64,000 bases of DNA from Cutaneotrichosporon cavernicola (GCF_030864355.1 NC_083395.1:2852001-2916000), one strand, 5' to 3'. Positions 21,767 to 33,730 are shown, counted from the first letter of the stretch. The notes: generated from the sequence alone by a model not told the origin. Numbers and translations are program-made.

Positions 21767-24733
21767 TATCTCATGTGCGGACTAGCATAGCCACCAGGGC
21801 CGCCGTGCATCGCGCCATGTCCATGATGGACGCCTGGGCCGCCAGGACCTCCAGGACCCCCCGGTCCCTGCGTCGGTGTCGCGCTGCCAGTCGAACGTGT
21901 CGCCGACAGGCGCTCGTAATATGCAAAGTCCTGCAGAAGGCTCGTCTTCGATTTATGCTGGTGGTCAAGGAAGATCTGGAGGACCTCACAGCCGATGTCG
22001 TAGGGCAGTTCCTGCCGTCAGCTCGGTTGTATCAGCTCTAGCTCACCTGAGTGTCCCGCGACGTGGTGATCGGCTTGCGGTCGGGAGTGTTGGTAAGGCG
22101 CAGGTGCCGGAGTGCGCTTGTGGGCACATCGCGAACGAACCGCCAGCGGACGCTCATGAGACCCTTCCACTTGTCAGTGGCCCAGATGTCTGATGTCTTT
22201 GACTCGTCGACACTATCATCAGCGGGTTGCCATCAGCGTCAGACCCACCCTGAGATCATCTCGGCGACGCCGCAGAAATTGCGGCTCGAGTTGACGGAGA
22301 AGAACAGATAGATACTGACGTCAGCGCCGCAACAGCGCGTACCCACGGTCCCTTGTCGTGGCTCTCGCGCCACGCGTTGTCGAGACGCTTGTTGCCTAGC
22401 ACGGTGCTCGACCACACCTCGTGCTTGAGCGACTTTTGCACATCGTCCTCGGTGTAGCTCTTGATGACAAAGAAGCGTGCGTAGGGTGGGCGGCAGTCGA
22501 ACGTGGCCGGGTTAAGGCCCTTGCTGCGCGCCAGCTCCATCACGTCAACATCATGCGCGCTCATGTGCGGGCCGCCAGGCATACCAGGGCCACTAGGGAG
22601 GCCACCGCCACTGGGCATGGGACCAGGCTGCGTCCCGTAGCCGGTGTTGAACGGCGCGCCGAGGTAGTTGCCACCCATGTAGCCCTGCTGGAAATGCATG
22701 GGAGGAAGGCCGTGGAGAGGCAGCCCGCCGCCGATGCCAGCAGCCTGGAGCTTGAGCTGCGCCTGGGTCTGTGCGTAGAGCTGTTGTTGCTGCTGGTAGA
22801 GGAGAGGCGGGGGCTGGAGCGACGGCCCACCACCCCACTGGCTGAGACCGCCATATGGCGAGTTGCGGTCGTCCCAGCCCAGCGGACGCACTTGCGATGC
22901 CTGCGACGGCTGACCAGGCATGCCGACCAGGTTGGTCACCCACGACGGTTCCTCGCCCATCGTCGGCGGTGCCGGGCGGTGCATCTGGCCGCCATCGCGA
23001 ATAGACAGGGCGTCAAGGGCGTCCTGGAGCTGCTGAGCCGTATTCGCACTCGACGACCATCCGTCATCGCCGGGCATAGGCACACCAGGCGTCCACAGGT
23101 TGCGCCCAAGACCCGACTGGTCTATCTCGGAAAGATGGCGCGAGTGTCCAGCAGCGCCTTCGTTGGGGGTGCCGGCCGATGTCGCGGAAGCAGCGCCGGG
23201 TGACGTGGCCAGGCGGCGACGGAGATCTTCGCGCTGATCCAGCGATAAGAGCGCCTGCGAGCGGCCGAGCGAGTGGTGACGCTGCAGGTCGGCGCCCGGG
23301 ACATCGCCGTCATCGCTGGGAGCGTAATGGGGGAGGTGGCCCTTGTTGCGAGGAGGCGTAGCTAGACTGAAAGGTGGTGGTGGGGGAGGAGGAGACTGGT
23401 GGTGGCGCGAGTACGACAGCTCGCCTGGAGTGCGCATCGAAGCACTGCGGCCAAGAGTCCCCATTTCCACCATCGTCTGAGGGTTGTGGTGCATGTGCGC
23501 GCGAAGAGACTGCGTGCGTGACACGCCAGCTGGGAGCGCTGCAGCGGCCGCGGCTGCCTCGTTGTAGCTGCCATGTCCAGCGCTTCCTGGCGTCGAAGGG
23601 ACCGACGACGTCGCCGACGGCTCATAGTGGGGGTTGGCCAGCATGCTGAGAGATCCTAGCGAATGCGACGGAGCGTGCGATGATGAAGAGCGGGAATGAG
23701 TGGATTGCGTCGACGCCGCAGTGGGGGGAGGGGAATTGGCCTGGTCAGCCGGCTGGTAGACACGACGAGGCGGACGAGGCGGTGGGGGTGGCATTGAGCT
23801 AGAGTTGCTAGGTTGTGGCCCTTGGTCTCGGGGCTCGGCCGGTGTGAACAGGCCTGGGTTGACCCCGTTGACTGATTTCATGAGGGATGCGGGCGTGCGA
23901 ATGTGTGTTCCAATCGGAGTGTGTGTGTGTAATCGTGGAGAGAAGAGGATAACAATGATCAAGTCGTGGTTCGGGGCGTCGATGGTGAAGAATCGCATTG
24001 GGCAGCCGATGTGATGGGGACAACGGACGTGCGCAGAAGACATCATGTGAAGCGGAACATGTATCAATGTGAGCGGAGTGGTGGAGAATGAAATGGCGGA
24101 CGACAAACAATGGACAATCGAGCGAGGGGCGCAAGTCGCACGTCAGCTCGGGCCTTCACATATCGTGTCCACAAAGTACTCACGTCTGCGGGACGGCAGC
24201 GAGCTCTGCCGCGACAACCCTTTGTACCAGTTGCTGGGCTCAGTGGAGGGGACTTGGTCGAGAGGCTCGTCCTCGATCAGTGTCTCCTCGGTGGTCTGGC
24301 CGCCGCGCGATGCAAAGTCGCCACGAACGCTTGTATGGCGAACAAGGCCGCCATCGGCTGAGCTCCCGACTGCCGCGAGCTGGGGGCTGGGTGCCATGCC
24401 GGAGAACGACCCTGAGCGAAGCTGGCGCTGGTAAGCCTCGAGTGTCGTCGGTCCCAGGCTGCGGCGGTATGCGGCTGCGTCAGCAGCCGGTGAGGCTGCG
24501 GAAGCGCTGGCGCTGTCTGCGGAGCGGTTTGCGGTCTGGGCGGCACGCGCCGCTGTCGCCACCGTCTTGTTGCGGCGCAGAAGGCTCTCCGAGTCGGCCA
24601 TGGGTGGGCCGGCGGACGCGTAGCCAGCGCCGACTCCGGTGGACGACTGGGAAGCAGTGGTTGCGGGGGCGCCGGGGTAGGCGCCTGGCGAGGAAGGGGG
24701 CCCGCGTGGCTGCCTGATGGGAGCCGAGGCCAT
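21766..24733 (-). CDS. PHO92: YTH-domain RNA-binding protein (m6A reader, YTHDF/Pho92-like)
   Basis: YTH domains bind N6-methyladenosine in mRNA and, in the YTHDF/Pho92 group, promote decay. The roughly 830-860 residue protein is mostly low complexity (poly-Ala, PPPPPPP, QQQQQ, Gly/Met/Pro-rich) with a C-terminal YTH domain: ARFFVIKSYTEDDVQKSLKH, EVWSSTVLGNKRLDNAWRE, YLFFSVNSSRNFCGVAEM, TDKWKGLMSVRWRFVRDVP, LRHLRLTNTPDRKPITTSRD. The aromatic-cage Trp residues in VWSS and DKWKG are present. ATG 24733 (MASAPIRQP) is followed by a 550-nt exon and a 312-nt intron (23872-24183); the YTH domain is cut by several 30-40 nt introns. The C-terminal tail is Gly/His/Pro-rich. The only uncertain part is the exact junction after the first exon. 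Confidence 0.9.
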
Positions 24734-25527
24734 GGTAGTGCGTGGAGTTGTGGGTATGATGTGGAAAGTATAACAATGGAGGGCGAAGGGGAGGGAATGA
24801 TAAAGATGGTAATGTCACCTGGACTGATTAAGAAAATGAGAAAAGCAGAAGAGTTGAGACGAGTTGGATAGTTTGAGAGTTGAATGACTTCAAGAGTTGG
24901 AGGGAGTAAGCAAGGGGAAAGGGGGTAAATAGGATGTCATACATTGTGCCTTGAATTGAGTTGCAACTTTCCCACCTCCACGTCTGTATTTAAAATAAGT
25001 CATTTGTATTAGGGCTCCCGCTTGTATTCACTCCAAAGCCTTTCACTTCCCGCCATCTCCCATAAGTTTACCTTACCCACCACTAGACAACCCCTAGTTA
25101 CATGCATCAAACTCGACAACCAAAGTCACTCCAACATCAGGGAAGAGCTCGTCTCTCCCGAACGCTCGAGTCCCGGTTGCCGTGTAGACGACACGATGGA
25201 ACCATGCGGCGCCACAGGGCAAGAATATAAACCAGGCGGTGCACCAAGCTTCATTCCAAGCATCCAGCACCGCCCCAATCTCCGTTATCCCCTTCCTTAC
25301 ACTACACATTCCTCTTGACTTTGATTCATCTGACACACATTTGCACCCTACGCCATTCACAAACTACCAACCTGAATCTTGGCATTCAACGCCGAGGTTG
25401 GTCTCCAATACATTAACGAGACTCTGCTGCGATTGCATTTACCAACTGACACTCCCTCGCTGCCAGAAGAATACATCCAATTATAAACGGCGCCGAAATA
25501 GTCTACAATCTGCCACATGTCTCTGGC
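24734..25527. other. YTH-gene promoter / YTP1 3' flank
   Basis: Nearly 800 bp between two minus-strand genes. The part adjoining 24733 is purine-rich on the plus strand (CT-rich leader on the coding strand). A TATAAA occurs at about 25224 on the plus strand, but no plus-strand gene follows it. Nothing else is supported. Confidence 0.45.
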
Positions 25528-27692
25528 TTAGACGCTCTCCTCGTCGCCCATAGCCAGCTGGATGCCGCTCTTGACCCGAACGAGTGCAAAACCCTTGACG
25601 GCCATGACGACGACAATCCAGCAGAACACGAGACACGTGAGTGCGACTGTAAAGTTGAGGAAAGCCATCATGTCGTCAAAGCCCGAGCGCATCGCCGCAA
25701 ACGCGACCTCCTCATCGCTCAGCATGAAGACGATACCGCCAGCAGCCCATCCGAAGCTTGTAAGCACCTCGGTAGGCGGACGCGAGGGGAGCATGGAATC
25801 GGTCGGTGGTCGCAACCAGAGGTAGCAGTACGTGAGGAAGCGGAACAGGGAGCCGCCGGCGAGTAAGACGCCCCACAGCGAATGGATCTGCACCTGGAAC
25901 ACGTAATCCTGGTGATGCATCGCCATCGCAAGGCCCGTGATAGCAATCACGAGCGCCGGGAACGGGTTGAAACTGAACCCATAGGTTGGTGGCTCGCGAA
26001 CAGGCCCAGTGGCGTTGGTACTGATAACCGAGCCGAGAAGCTTGCGCACACGCACGCTCTCTAGGAGGCAGCCGGCCAGGCCGCCAAACGCAAACATGAC
26101 CGCAATGCTAATGTGCTGAACTTGCTTGACGGTGTACGGATCGCCAGCTTTGGACCCGAATCGCTCCATCCACGTGTTGGTTGCGCCGTACGTGAAGATG
26201 ACGGCACATTCGACCATCTCCGCAGACACGGCGCGTGAGCCCACCGGCTTGCGGTTCCACGCCCACCCGAGGTCCGCGTACGCCCCGAGATACCGGGCGA
26301 ACGTGAGCACACCATAACCGAAGAAGATGGAGCCCTTGACGATGTGCGCCGCGCATGTGTTGATGAAGCCTGCCCGACACATGCCGACGTACACCGGGAT
26401 ACCTGTGCACACTGCGACGTACGCGAGGATCACCTGCGTGCGGCGTACCCAGGTCAGGACGATCTGGAGGGCGCGGGCTCCCGAGACACATCGTGACGCT
26501 TGCTGCGGCGCGCTGTCTGGCGCGACCGTCCACGCTGGAGTGTTCTCCTGATCGAAAGCGCCGTGTGAACGCGTCCCACCCATCTTGTGCAGCCGCTCTG
26601 CACCCATCTCGAACATGTGGTGGGAGTTACGCGATGTCGTTGGTGAGTCGTGCAGGGTGCCATCAGAGCCCGTGCTTTGGCGCAACGGTGTAATGGGCTC
26701 CGGCGAGGCAACACGCGACAGGTCATCGCCACCGATCGTAAAGATCACGCGCTGGCGGTCGTTGACCTCACCGTCGTCATGCTCGTCGGGTATCCAGATC
26801 ATCTCGTACCGGTTCGCGACGGCGAACCTGTCATCGCCACCGTAACGGAGCAGGGCATGGAAGAACTGCTTCCAGTCGCGGATGCCCGAGCGGTACACAC
26901 CCATACTGCGCTTGATAAGCGTTAGAGAGTCGACAATAGCCATTGTGATCTGCGTGAGAAGCAGGATGTTGCCGATACCGCCGTGCTTGGCACCCGCGTA
27001 GCTGGTGTTAGCCGCTGGCTTGCACCATGACACCCGACGACGCTCCGCATGGCGCCGTTGGCATGCTCCAACGTACACTCACAGATCAGGCATGGCAGCT
27101 TTATACGCTGCGCCGGCACACCACCCAAGAATCGCGACGCCCAAGGACGCGCCACTCAGGAAGTGGTGTAATGGGTGCCCTGCAGCGCGGAGGGCGAGGG
27201 CTACTGTAAGCGTGAGAAGTTTCTGCACGTACCGATCGGCAGGAGGACAAAGTACGACGCAGCCATACACACGACGTGTGCGAGCATGAGCTGGGGGTGG
27301 CTCGCGACGGATTCTGGGTCCCAGCCCTCTGGGAACACCTCGCCGAAGATGACCGAGTCTTTCGTGAGCCTGAAGTCGGCGTCCATGTACGTCGGGGGGA
27401 AGTCGTGCCACTCGTGCAGGCCTATGTCGTCAAGGACCTCCCTGACTGGCGCGTGTGAGTTGTGGTTGTGTCCCGGAGGTTGGCCGTGGCCGTGATCGTG
27501 GCCTGGTAAGGCTGCGGATGGAGAGGCAAGGTAGGAGGACGATGCCAGGGCGAGTGAGACCGTCTGAGGCACTTCCTCATCAGAGGCGACAGGGGAGGGG
27601 AGCTCAGCACCATGGTCATGGCGGTCGCCGTGCAGCGCTATCCGCTCAGCGTGGGCCAACGCGATGAAGAGAAGGAATACGGCAGCGCGCAT
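25528..27692 (-). CDS. YTP1: Ytp1-like polytopic membrane protein (DUF2427 + Ytp1 domains)
   Basis: Function is not known; yeast Ytp1 is a membrane protein of probable mitochondrial or endomembrane location. The protein, about 685 aa, has an N-terminal signal peptide (MRAAVFLLFIALAHAERIAL), a His/Gly-rich luminal stretch (GHDHGHGQPPGHNHNSH), the DUF2427 helices (HPQLMLAHVVCMAASYFVLLP, GHPLHHFLSGASLGVAILGW), a cytosolic loop of about 150 residues rich in Ser/Thr/Asp, and the Ytp1 multi-helix domain (WVRRTQVILAYVAVCTGIPV, GSIFFGYGVLTFARYLGAYA, TNTWMERFGS, QDYVFQVQIHSLWGVLLAGG). Two introns: 27204-27232 is only 29 nt (a single-base extension meets a stop, so it must be removed), and a second ends near 27078. 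His-rich segments suggest metal contact, but this is speculative. Confidence 0.9.
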
Positions 27693-30155
27693 GTTGCCGA
27701 TAGTGAGCAGAGACTACTTGACCGTTCCAGGTAGTTATAAGGGTAGTTATAAGTAGTGGAGAGAGCTGGAGACGAAGCGGAATGCGTGCTCTGACCCTTT
27801 ACAAACACCTCGCTTGCAGGTGGCCTGGGGATCCTTGTATAAGCTTGTTGACATGACGAAGCCGCCCACGTCTCCCATCCCAGCCTTGTAGCCTCGGTAA
27901 CCTTGTACTGTAGCCTCGCCACTCCCGGTCAGCCTCGACTCTAACCCTGATCCCACAACCTCGACTCCGACACTGCTTCAGGCCGCGTCGGCCGCCTCGG
28001 CCGCCGTGCTCCATAGCGTGAGAAGGCCACGTCACCCGTCTTCTTCGGTCTTTCCCATCACTTCCTAACTTGGCATGCAGGGCAAGCTGGCTTGACCGCC
28101 GGTGTGTGCGGAATGTAACGAGATTATTTTAGCCATATGCAACCCTCTGAAGTAAAGAGCAGCGGCCGAGTAAAGCTTGCACGACTGACGTCAACGATCA
28201 ACAAGCCACAGCGATAAATGAGCGACGCCAGCGGACATGCCCCATACCCGCGCACATGTCCTTGACCAGGACTGACAAGGCCTTGGACTGGGATGCCAGA
28301 CATCGCACCCGGCTCGGTATCCAGGCCCACGTGCCAGGGCTCGAGGAATGTAAAAAGCATGCGAAATATCATTGCTTTACTGACCTGGAACCAGCGGTTG
28401 ACGTCAAACGGCGGTAATGATGAGTCAAGAGAGCGGCGAAACCAGTCTGAAGCTCACCTGCCTCCGTAGCCTGCCGTGCACCTCGGAGACCGAGTCGGTC
28501 CAGCCAAGTCCGCGATGTCACCAGCGTGTGACCTCTTCGGAAAAGCCCGACCCCACACACCGTAAGAACGCAGGCTTCTCAAGCTTCGTCCACACGGCTG
28601 ACTGATCCGCCGGAGGTCATATGATCACATGACCGCGCTCAATAACAGACGAACCGTGGTGGGCCAAACGGGCAGGCTCCTCCTGATTCCGACCAAACAA
28701 CGCGATCGAACTGCCCATCCGGAGTCAACTACAATGAGTGAACTAGTCTCTGCAGCGAGGCTATCCGCAACCACGATATCCGTCATCGAGACTCACGCAG
28801 CAACCACCGGGGGGACCTATTACGAGTGGGATAAAAAGATCCAAATCGTAAGCATCCTACTCTGCCATGGTGAACATGGGTTGATTGTAGCCACAATGCT
28901 ACCTACATCGAGATCACCGACGACCAGCCTTTGACTATCAGCCAAGCCCGTGCGACACGCCACAATGTGTTGCGCTGTTCGCTGGTGGTTGTGGTGATGA
29001 AAACGAGTCAGTATACGCAGCTCTCCAGGAAACAATATGCTCAATGCTGCCTAGCTGGTCGGTGAACGTTTCTTGTTGGCGATGGTCCACAGCGCATCCC
29101 TGTTTCTACTCCAGCATGGATTAACTAAGGCTACACTATGTTGGGAATTCCTATTGACTCGCAGGACACAAAGCCAACGCCCCCAGATTGCGCCCTCAGA
29201 GCGCGTTCTGCAGGCCTCTTGGTGAAGCTGGCCCTGCGGCCTCCGGCTTGTGTGACCCTCCCGTACGTTCCAAATACATGCTGACCCAAGCACATAATAA
29301 TCTGCAGCCCTGTTTATTGCATGCTTAGCTGCAGGACTTGATCCGCAGCCACTCCACCGCTCACTGACCGCATCGGTCTTGTCCGAGACCCGCGATGACG
29401 GCAGGTGTAAACACCGATGGGCATGTGGGCAAACGCACGATTCCCACTCGGCGCCTTCGGCACCTCTCCCATCATGTCCTGGTGTCCTGGTGCCAAGATC
29501 AGGTGGGCTCCAAATTCGGAACTCGGCACTCACATGTACGGCATGTGGGCAGGAGAGTGCGACAGTCATCCGCAACCGAGTGGTCAACTGTTTTCGCGAT
29601 AAAATAGAAGCATATTTAGCACATGTTTGGGTCGGGTAGTGAAACCGACACACTTCGCAATCAAGGCCCATGGTCGACGCTGAGCCAGTCTCTTGGTCGG
29701 TTGCTGGGATGCTCGGAGTCGCGGTACATTCATCCACCGAACGGTTGAGGTGAACACCGAGTCTGGGCACTAACTCTAAAGAATGCCGGCGTTTACCGTC
29801 CCGGGCCGACTGACAACGTTAAACCATGGTCAGCTGGGGTGCTTGTTCCTCGTCAACAAGGGACCGGGACGATATACGACGCCGGTGCGGACTTACCAGT
29901 GCTTGGGTCTTCTCATGGTCTGCTCACATCGTCATCTTTCTCGACTCTCAGCATCCCAATGGGGGCTCCATCGGGCTCGCTAACCGTCATTCGGCACCTC
30001 CATCCCGAGTCGGTAAACGGCCGCCCGCCGGCCGTCATGTCTCCGGGTCGACATGTTGAACGCCTTAAGGCGGGCCAGATTACACCTGTCTCGTTTCCCC
30101 ACACCCCACGCGGGACCCCACTCACCCCACCACCCACAGTCAGCAACAGACATCC
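27693..30155. other. Gene-poor 2.5-kb spacer
   Basis: The YTP1 promoter lies at the left and the permease promoter at the right (CCCCACACCCC, ACCACCCACAG before 30156). In between, base composition is less GC-biased and no frame has family resemblance. The longest frame (minus 29051-29770, 239 codons) has irregular codon use and no domain. A two-exon Cys-rich candidate on the plus strand at 28734-29124 is listed separately with low confidence. Confidence 0.4.
28734..29124 (+). CDS. Doubtful two-exon small Cys-rich protein candidate
   Basis: ATG at 28734 opens MSELVSAARLSATTISVIE and continues to YYEWDKKIQI. A 43-nt intron with a gtaagc donor and ttgtag acceptor (28848-28890) joins it in phase to a 77-codon open frame ending TAA at 29122-29124 that has eight cysteines (CDTPQCVALFAGGCGDENES, SVNVSCWRWSTAHPCF). 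No homolog is recognised, no signal peptide is visible, and codon third positions are not strongly biased. It may be chance. Confidence 0.2.
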
Positions 30156-32201
30156 ATGGGCGGGTTCAAGAAGATCGAGGACCGTCCCACGCCGAAGGAA
30201 GTGTACAACTGGCGTGTGTACGCTCTGGCCATCATCTGTGGTTGCGGCGCGCTCACGTTCGGATATGACGGTATGCCACAACAACTCGCGGTGCTGATGG
30301 CAGGCGCGTTCATCGGCACGACCATCGCCAGACCCTCGTTCAAGGAGGCGATGGGCATTGACAAGATGACCAAGGCACAACAGACGTCCATGACGACCAA
30401 TCTGACCTCGACCTTTACTGGCAGCGCATGGTTTGGCGCAGTGTTCGCGTGGCCGTGCATGGAGGCGTTTGGCCGCAAGCGGCCGATGCAAGTCAGCGCG
30501 TTCCTGTTCAACCTTGGTGCAATCCTTATGACCGTGACAACCCACAACCTCGCCATGATCTATGCTGGCCGCGCCATTACAGGTTTCGCCGTCGGTGAGT
30601 ATCTGGTCGGGACGAGTTGACGCCAGGCGTGCTCACCGCCACAATCCCAACCTTTATCGCCGAGTTCTCGCCCCCAGCCATTCGTGGCCAGCTCACGGGC
30701 TTTTTCGAGATCGCGTACCAGGTCGGCTCACTCGTCGGTTTCTGGATCAACTATGGAATCACAAGCCACATGGACGTGACGAGTAACACGTCGTGGCGCG
30801 TCGCCATGGCGGTCCAGCTTATCCCGGGCGGTATGTTGGCGGTTGGATCGGTCGTTCTCAAGGAATCACCCGGTTGGCTGCTCCGCCAGGGTCGTGAGGA
30901 TGAGGCGATGACCATCCTCTCGTACGTCCGCCAGCTTCCCGAGGACCATGAGTATATCCAGCAGGAGGTAGCGATGATGCGTGTGGTCATTGACGAGGAG
31001 CGCAAGTTTGCCGGCGGAAAGCGGGGTATGCTGCCCTACCTTCGCGCATTCGCCAAGGAACTCCAGGTCCCAGACATGCGGCACCGTATGATCTGCCTTT
31101 TCTGCATGTTCATTCTTATGAACTTTAGCGGCGCTGTCGTTCTGAACTGTAAGCTTGCAATGATGAAGCAGGCTAACCAAAGACTACTCGCCTACCCTTT
31201 TTACTTCCGTTGGCATCGCCAAGGAAGACGTCAACCTCTACACCGGTTTCTACGGACTCGTCAAGGTAAACCTGTCCTCAGAGCCTGCTGACACAAGGCT
31301 GTGGGCGCCATCACGTTCTGCCTGTTCATCGTGGACCGTTCTGGCCGGCGCGTCCCGTGGCTCCTCTCTGCCAGCGGATGTGCTATCACTCTCATCTATA
31401 TTGGCGCTTACGTGATTGCTGTCGACCCCGCGTCCAAGAAGGGCATGCTCTCGTCCGCCGAGCAGCGAGAAGGCACTGGCGCGGTAGCCTGCATCATGTT
31501 GTACTCGTTCATTTGGTGAGTGGCAGTAATCATGGTTTTGACAGGAATATGGCGAATTTTTTTCGTCACATTTTCTTCCTTTTCCATCTCTACACGTTTC
31601 TGATGCTAATCTGCAGGTCCTGGGGCGGAAACTCCCTCAGTTGGACGGTATCTTCTGAGTGCGTTGGACCAGTCTTGTTGAGAGGCAGACGACAAACGAT
31701 GGCGAAAGACGAAAGACGTGGATACTCATGAAAACACGCAGAAAATCCCATTTCGTCTCTGCCGGGCCTGTTTTGGCCCCGTATTGCCATCCGCCTCTCC
31801 CGCTTGAAGCTAGATCACGTAGGGCTAACGGCAGAATGTTCCCCATCTCGGTGCGATCACTCACGGGCTCCTTCGGAGCGGCGACGCAATGGCTCTCGTC
31901 CTTCGCTGCCACAATGAGCGCGCCACACATGCAGGCAGCGGTTGGCGGGTGGATTTTTGTCTTCTATGGTCTCTGCTGCGTTGCGACGGCCGTCTTCGTA
32001 TTCGTCCTCATCCCCGATACCCGTGGGACTCCCATTGAAAGCATGGGCAGGCTCTTCGGCGGGCCGAGCAAGTACTGCCAGTGGCGGCAGAAGAAGGTGT
32101 GGCCGCCGAACGGCATCCCGCCACCGGTTACCGAGGACATGGATGGTTCGGGTTCGCCTCATGTCGAGAAGGCTGATTATGCGCATGATGAGAAGGTCTG
32201 A
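30156..32201 (+). CDS. MFS sugar/quinate permease
   Basis: A proton-coupled sugar-porter family transporter of the plasma membrane; N-terminal MGGFKKIEDRPTPKEVYNWR and the GYDGAFIGTTIARPSF turn after TM1 are typical of fungal quinate/hexose permeases. Twelve helices are readable with the family motifs FGRKRPMQ, GRAITGFAVG, PTFIAEFSPPAIRGQL (PESPR-like block SPGWLLRQGREDEA), DRSGRRVPWL, MFPISVRSLTG and PDTRGTPIESMGRLF. Introns: 30271-30303 (33 nt, in frame), 30595-30626 (32 nt), about 31150-31183, about 31267-31298, 31516-31616 (101 nt) and 31659-31834 (176 nt). Each restores a conserved motif when removed. Substrate cannot be told from sequence. It stands alone between gene-poor flanks. Confidence 0.9.
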
Positions 32202-33373
32202 TTTGTGGGCAGCAGAAGAGGAAATAGCCGATGTATGAAATGTGACAGGCACTGCGTGCGGCTGGCATAGCCTCCCCTAGCGAGTTCTATCCATAGTTGC
32301 CTTTCAACGATGGATCGATTGTCATTCACTACTTTTGGCGGCGCCCTCGGGCCCGAGTGAGTCTCAAGCCAGCACTCCGCCACAACCACCGGCATGGCAC
32401 CGCACGCCGCGCATACCAAGTGACATGGTCGATCGCCACTCCGATTCCGCCGTAACCGCTTGGACATTCAAGTATCTGAAACAGCCGATGTCATCACACT
32501 TGTCAAACCTAGGGTGCCAGAGTAGGGACATATGCAGGTCTTCAAGAGTGTTGAACAACTCCTCACTAGTATATCGGTTAGTATATTCGCCTCTCAGAAG
32601 AGAGATCCTCTCGAGGACGCCCGCAGCGTCTGTCTCAGAACAGGAAACCACCGCGAAAGAGCAGGGTTCAACTCCCTGGTGGGGAATCCTTTTGAATGTT
32701 TGGGGATCACAGGCCTGTGCACGAAGGGGGAGAAGGGGAGAGAGGGGGTCGGTTGTTCCGATTCAAGCGGGGTAGCGGGCTACAATGCTCGACACCGACC
32801 TTTCTGCTGTCCCTTCCTTCTTAGTTGTTCCTCTCCTCTCCTCTCCTCTCCTCTCCTTAGTCCAGGACACGCCGGCTTAAGGACCGCCACGAGACCCCCG
32901 CAAGGCAAGTGTCTATTGGTTTCGTCTCCCGTCCCTGCCCCTGCCAATCTCTTGGCAGCAGGCTGGCGTGGTGCCACGCAAGACAACTAGCTTTGGCATG
33001 TGTCAAAACGCCAAGTGCGACGAGGTGGTAACCTTGCTGTTATGAACATATACTCATAACGGGGCCCGGACGAGGCTCTACTGACAACGTGCAAAGTCAG
33101 TCAGCGCAGGAGCACCGCATGCGCGACCTTCAGCACTCGTCCCAACAATGATCGTTTCACTATTCCTAGGAAGGGTCCCGATCAAGGACGGCGCATTTTT
33201 AGTCTTGAAATGCACTATCTGTGTCATCTGTTTGAACGAGTCACGATAAATGAGACATAGAACATGCACCAAGGACGCAAAGCGGCTGAATAAATACCGG
33301 CTGCATAATTCCTATTGTACAAGGCACAATCAATATTACATGTTGCAACTATACTCATTTCCAAACATAATAT
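32202..33373. other. Gene-poor spacer downstream of the permease
   Basis: About 1.2 kb without a supported gene. It contains a (CCTCT)x5 microsatellite at 32830-32854 and lower GC from about 33000 onward. A ggttcaactcc near 32667 resembles a tRNA B box, but no cloverleaf can be built around it. Confidence 0.45.
32830..32854 (+). repeat. (CCTCT)x5 pentamer microsatellite
   Basis: Five perfect pentamer copies followed by CCTTAG, in non-coding sequence. Confidence 0.9.
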
Positions 33374-33520
33374 TTAGTCCTCCTCACACTGGTCCTCGTT
33401 GTCCACGTCGATCGCGTTGTTCTTATATCGGCTCAGTTCCGCGCAGAGGTTGTCGTCAGTCTCCGCCTTGGTGTTCTTCCTCGTGGCGCTCTTGCGCTTC
33501 TTGGCCATTTCGGCCGGCAT
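33374..33520 (-). CDS. Possible small ORF or 3' remnant of a larger gene
   Basis: A 48-codon frame with a Lys/Arg-rich first half (MPAEMAKKRKSATRKNTKAE) and an acidic end (DVDNEDQCEED, then TAA). The bipolar charge pattern looks like the C-terminal tail of a nuclear protein rather than chance. Upstream on the same strand (about 33520-33600) a second frame reads MKRMQERDNYKLLKYDSIQQE but cannot be joined by consensus splice sites. It lies 210 bp from tRNA-Asn. It could be a decayed gene end. Confidence 0.25.
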   Translation of the reverse strand: MPAEMAKKRKSATRKNTKAETDDNLCAELSRYKNNAIDVDNEDQCEED

Positions 33521-33730
33521 GTGCTAACGCCAGTACCTCTTGTTGAATAGAGTCGTACTTGAGGAGCTTGTAGTTATCGCGTTCCTGCATCCTCTTCATA
33601 TCGTCAACACCTCTTGTATTCCCTAACCGCTGTGCCTAGCCGTAAAACGTCTCCATCTCAATCGCGCGCATAGCATTGCTCCAAGCACCAACCCTAACCG
33701 CTAGCGCACTCAGCTTTCAAAAAGGTAGTA
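33521..33730. other. Spacer before second tRNA-Asn
   Basis: Short non-coding stretch; the only coding-like segment is the disconnected frame at about 33530-33600 mentioned for the preceding candidate. Confidence 0.35.

Noticed and set aside
22421..23203. 260-codon plus-strand open frame antisense to the YTH gene
   Set aside because: Mirror frame of a GC-rich coding exon; it lies wholly within the reader gene and has no family resemblance.
24734..25527. Plus-strand gene after the TATAAA at about 25224
   Set aside because: Downstream frames are short, lack family resemblance and run into the YTP1 3' end on the opposite strand.
29051..29770. 239-codon minus-strand open frame in the gene-poor gap
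   Set aside because: Irregular codon use, many rare residues in runs, no domain, no splice context and overlap with the better (still weak) plus-strand candidate; likely a chance frame.
32640..32720. Possible tRNA (ggttcaactcc B-box-like motif)
   Set aside because: No acceptor stem or anticodon arm can be formed around the motif.
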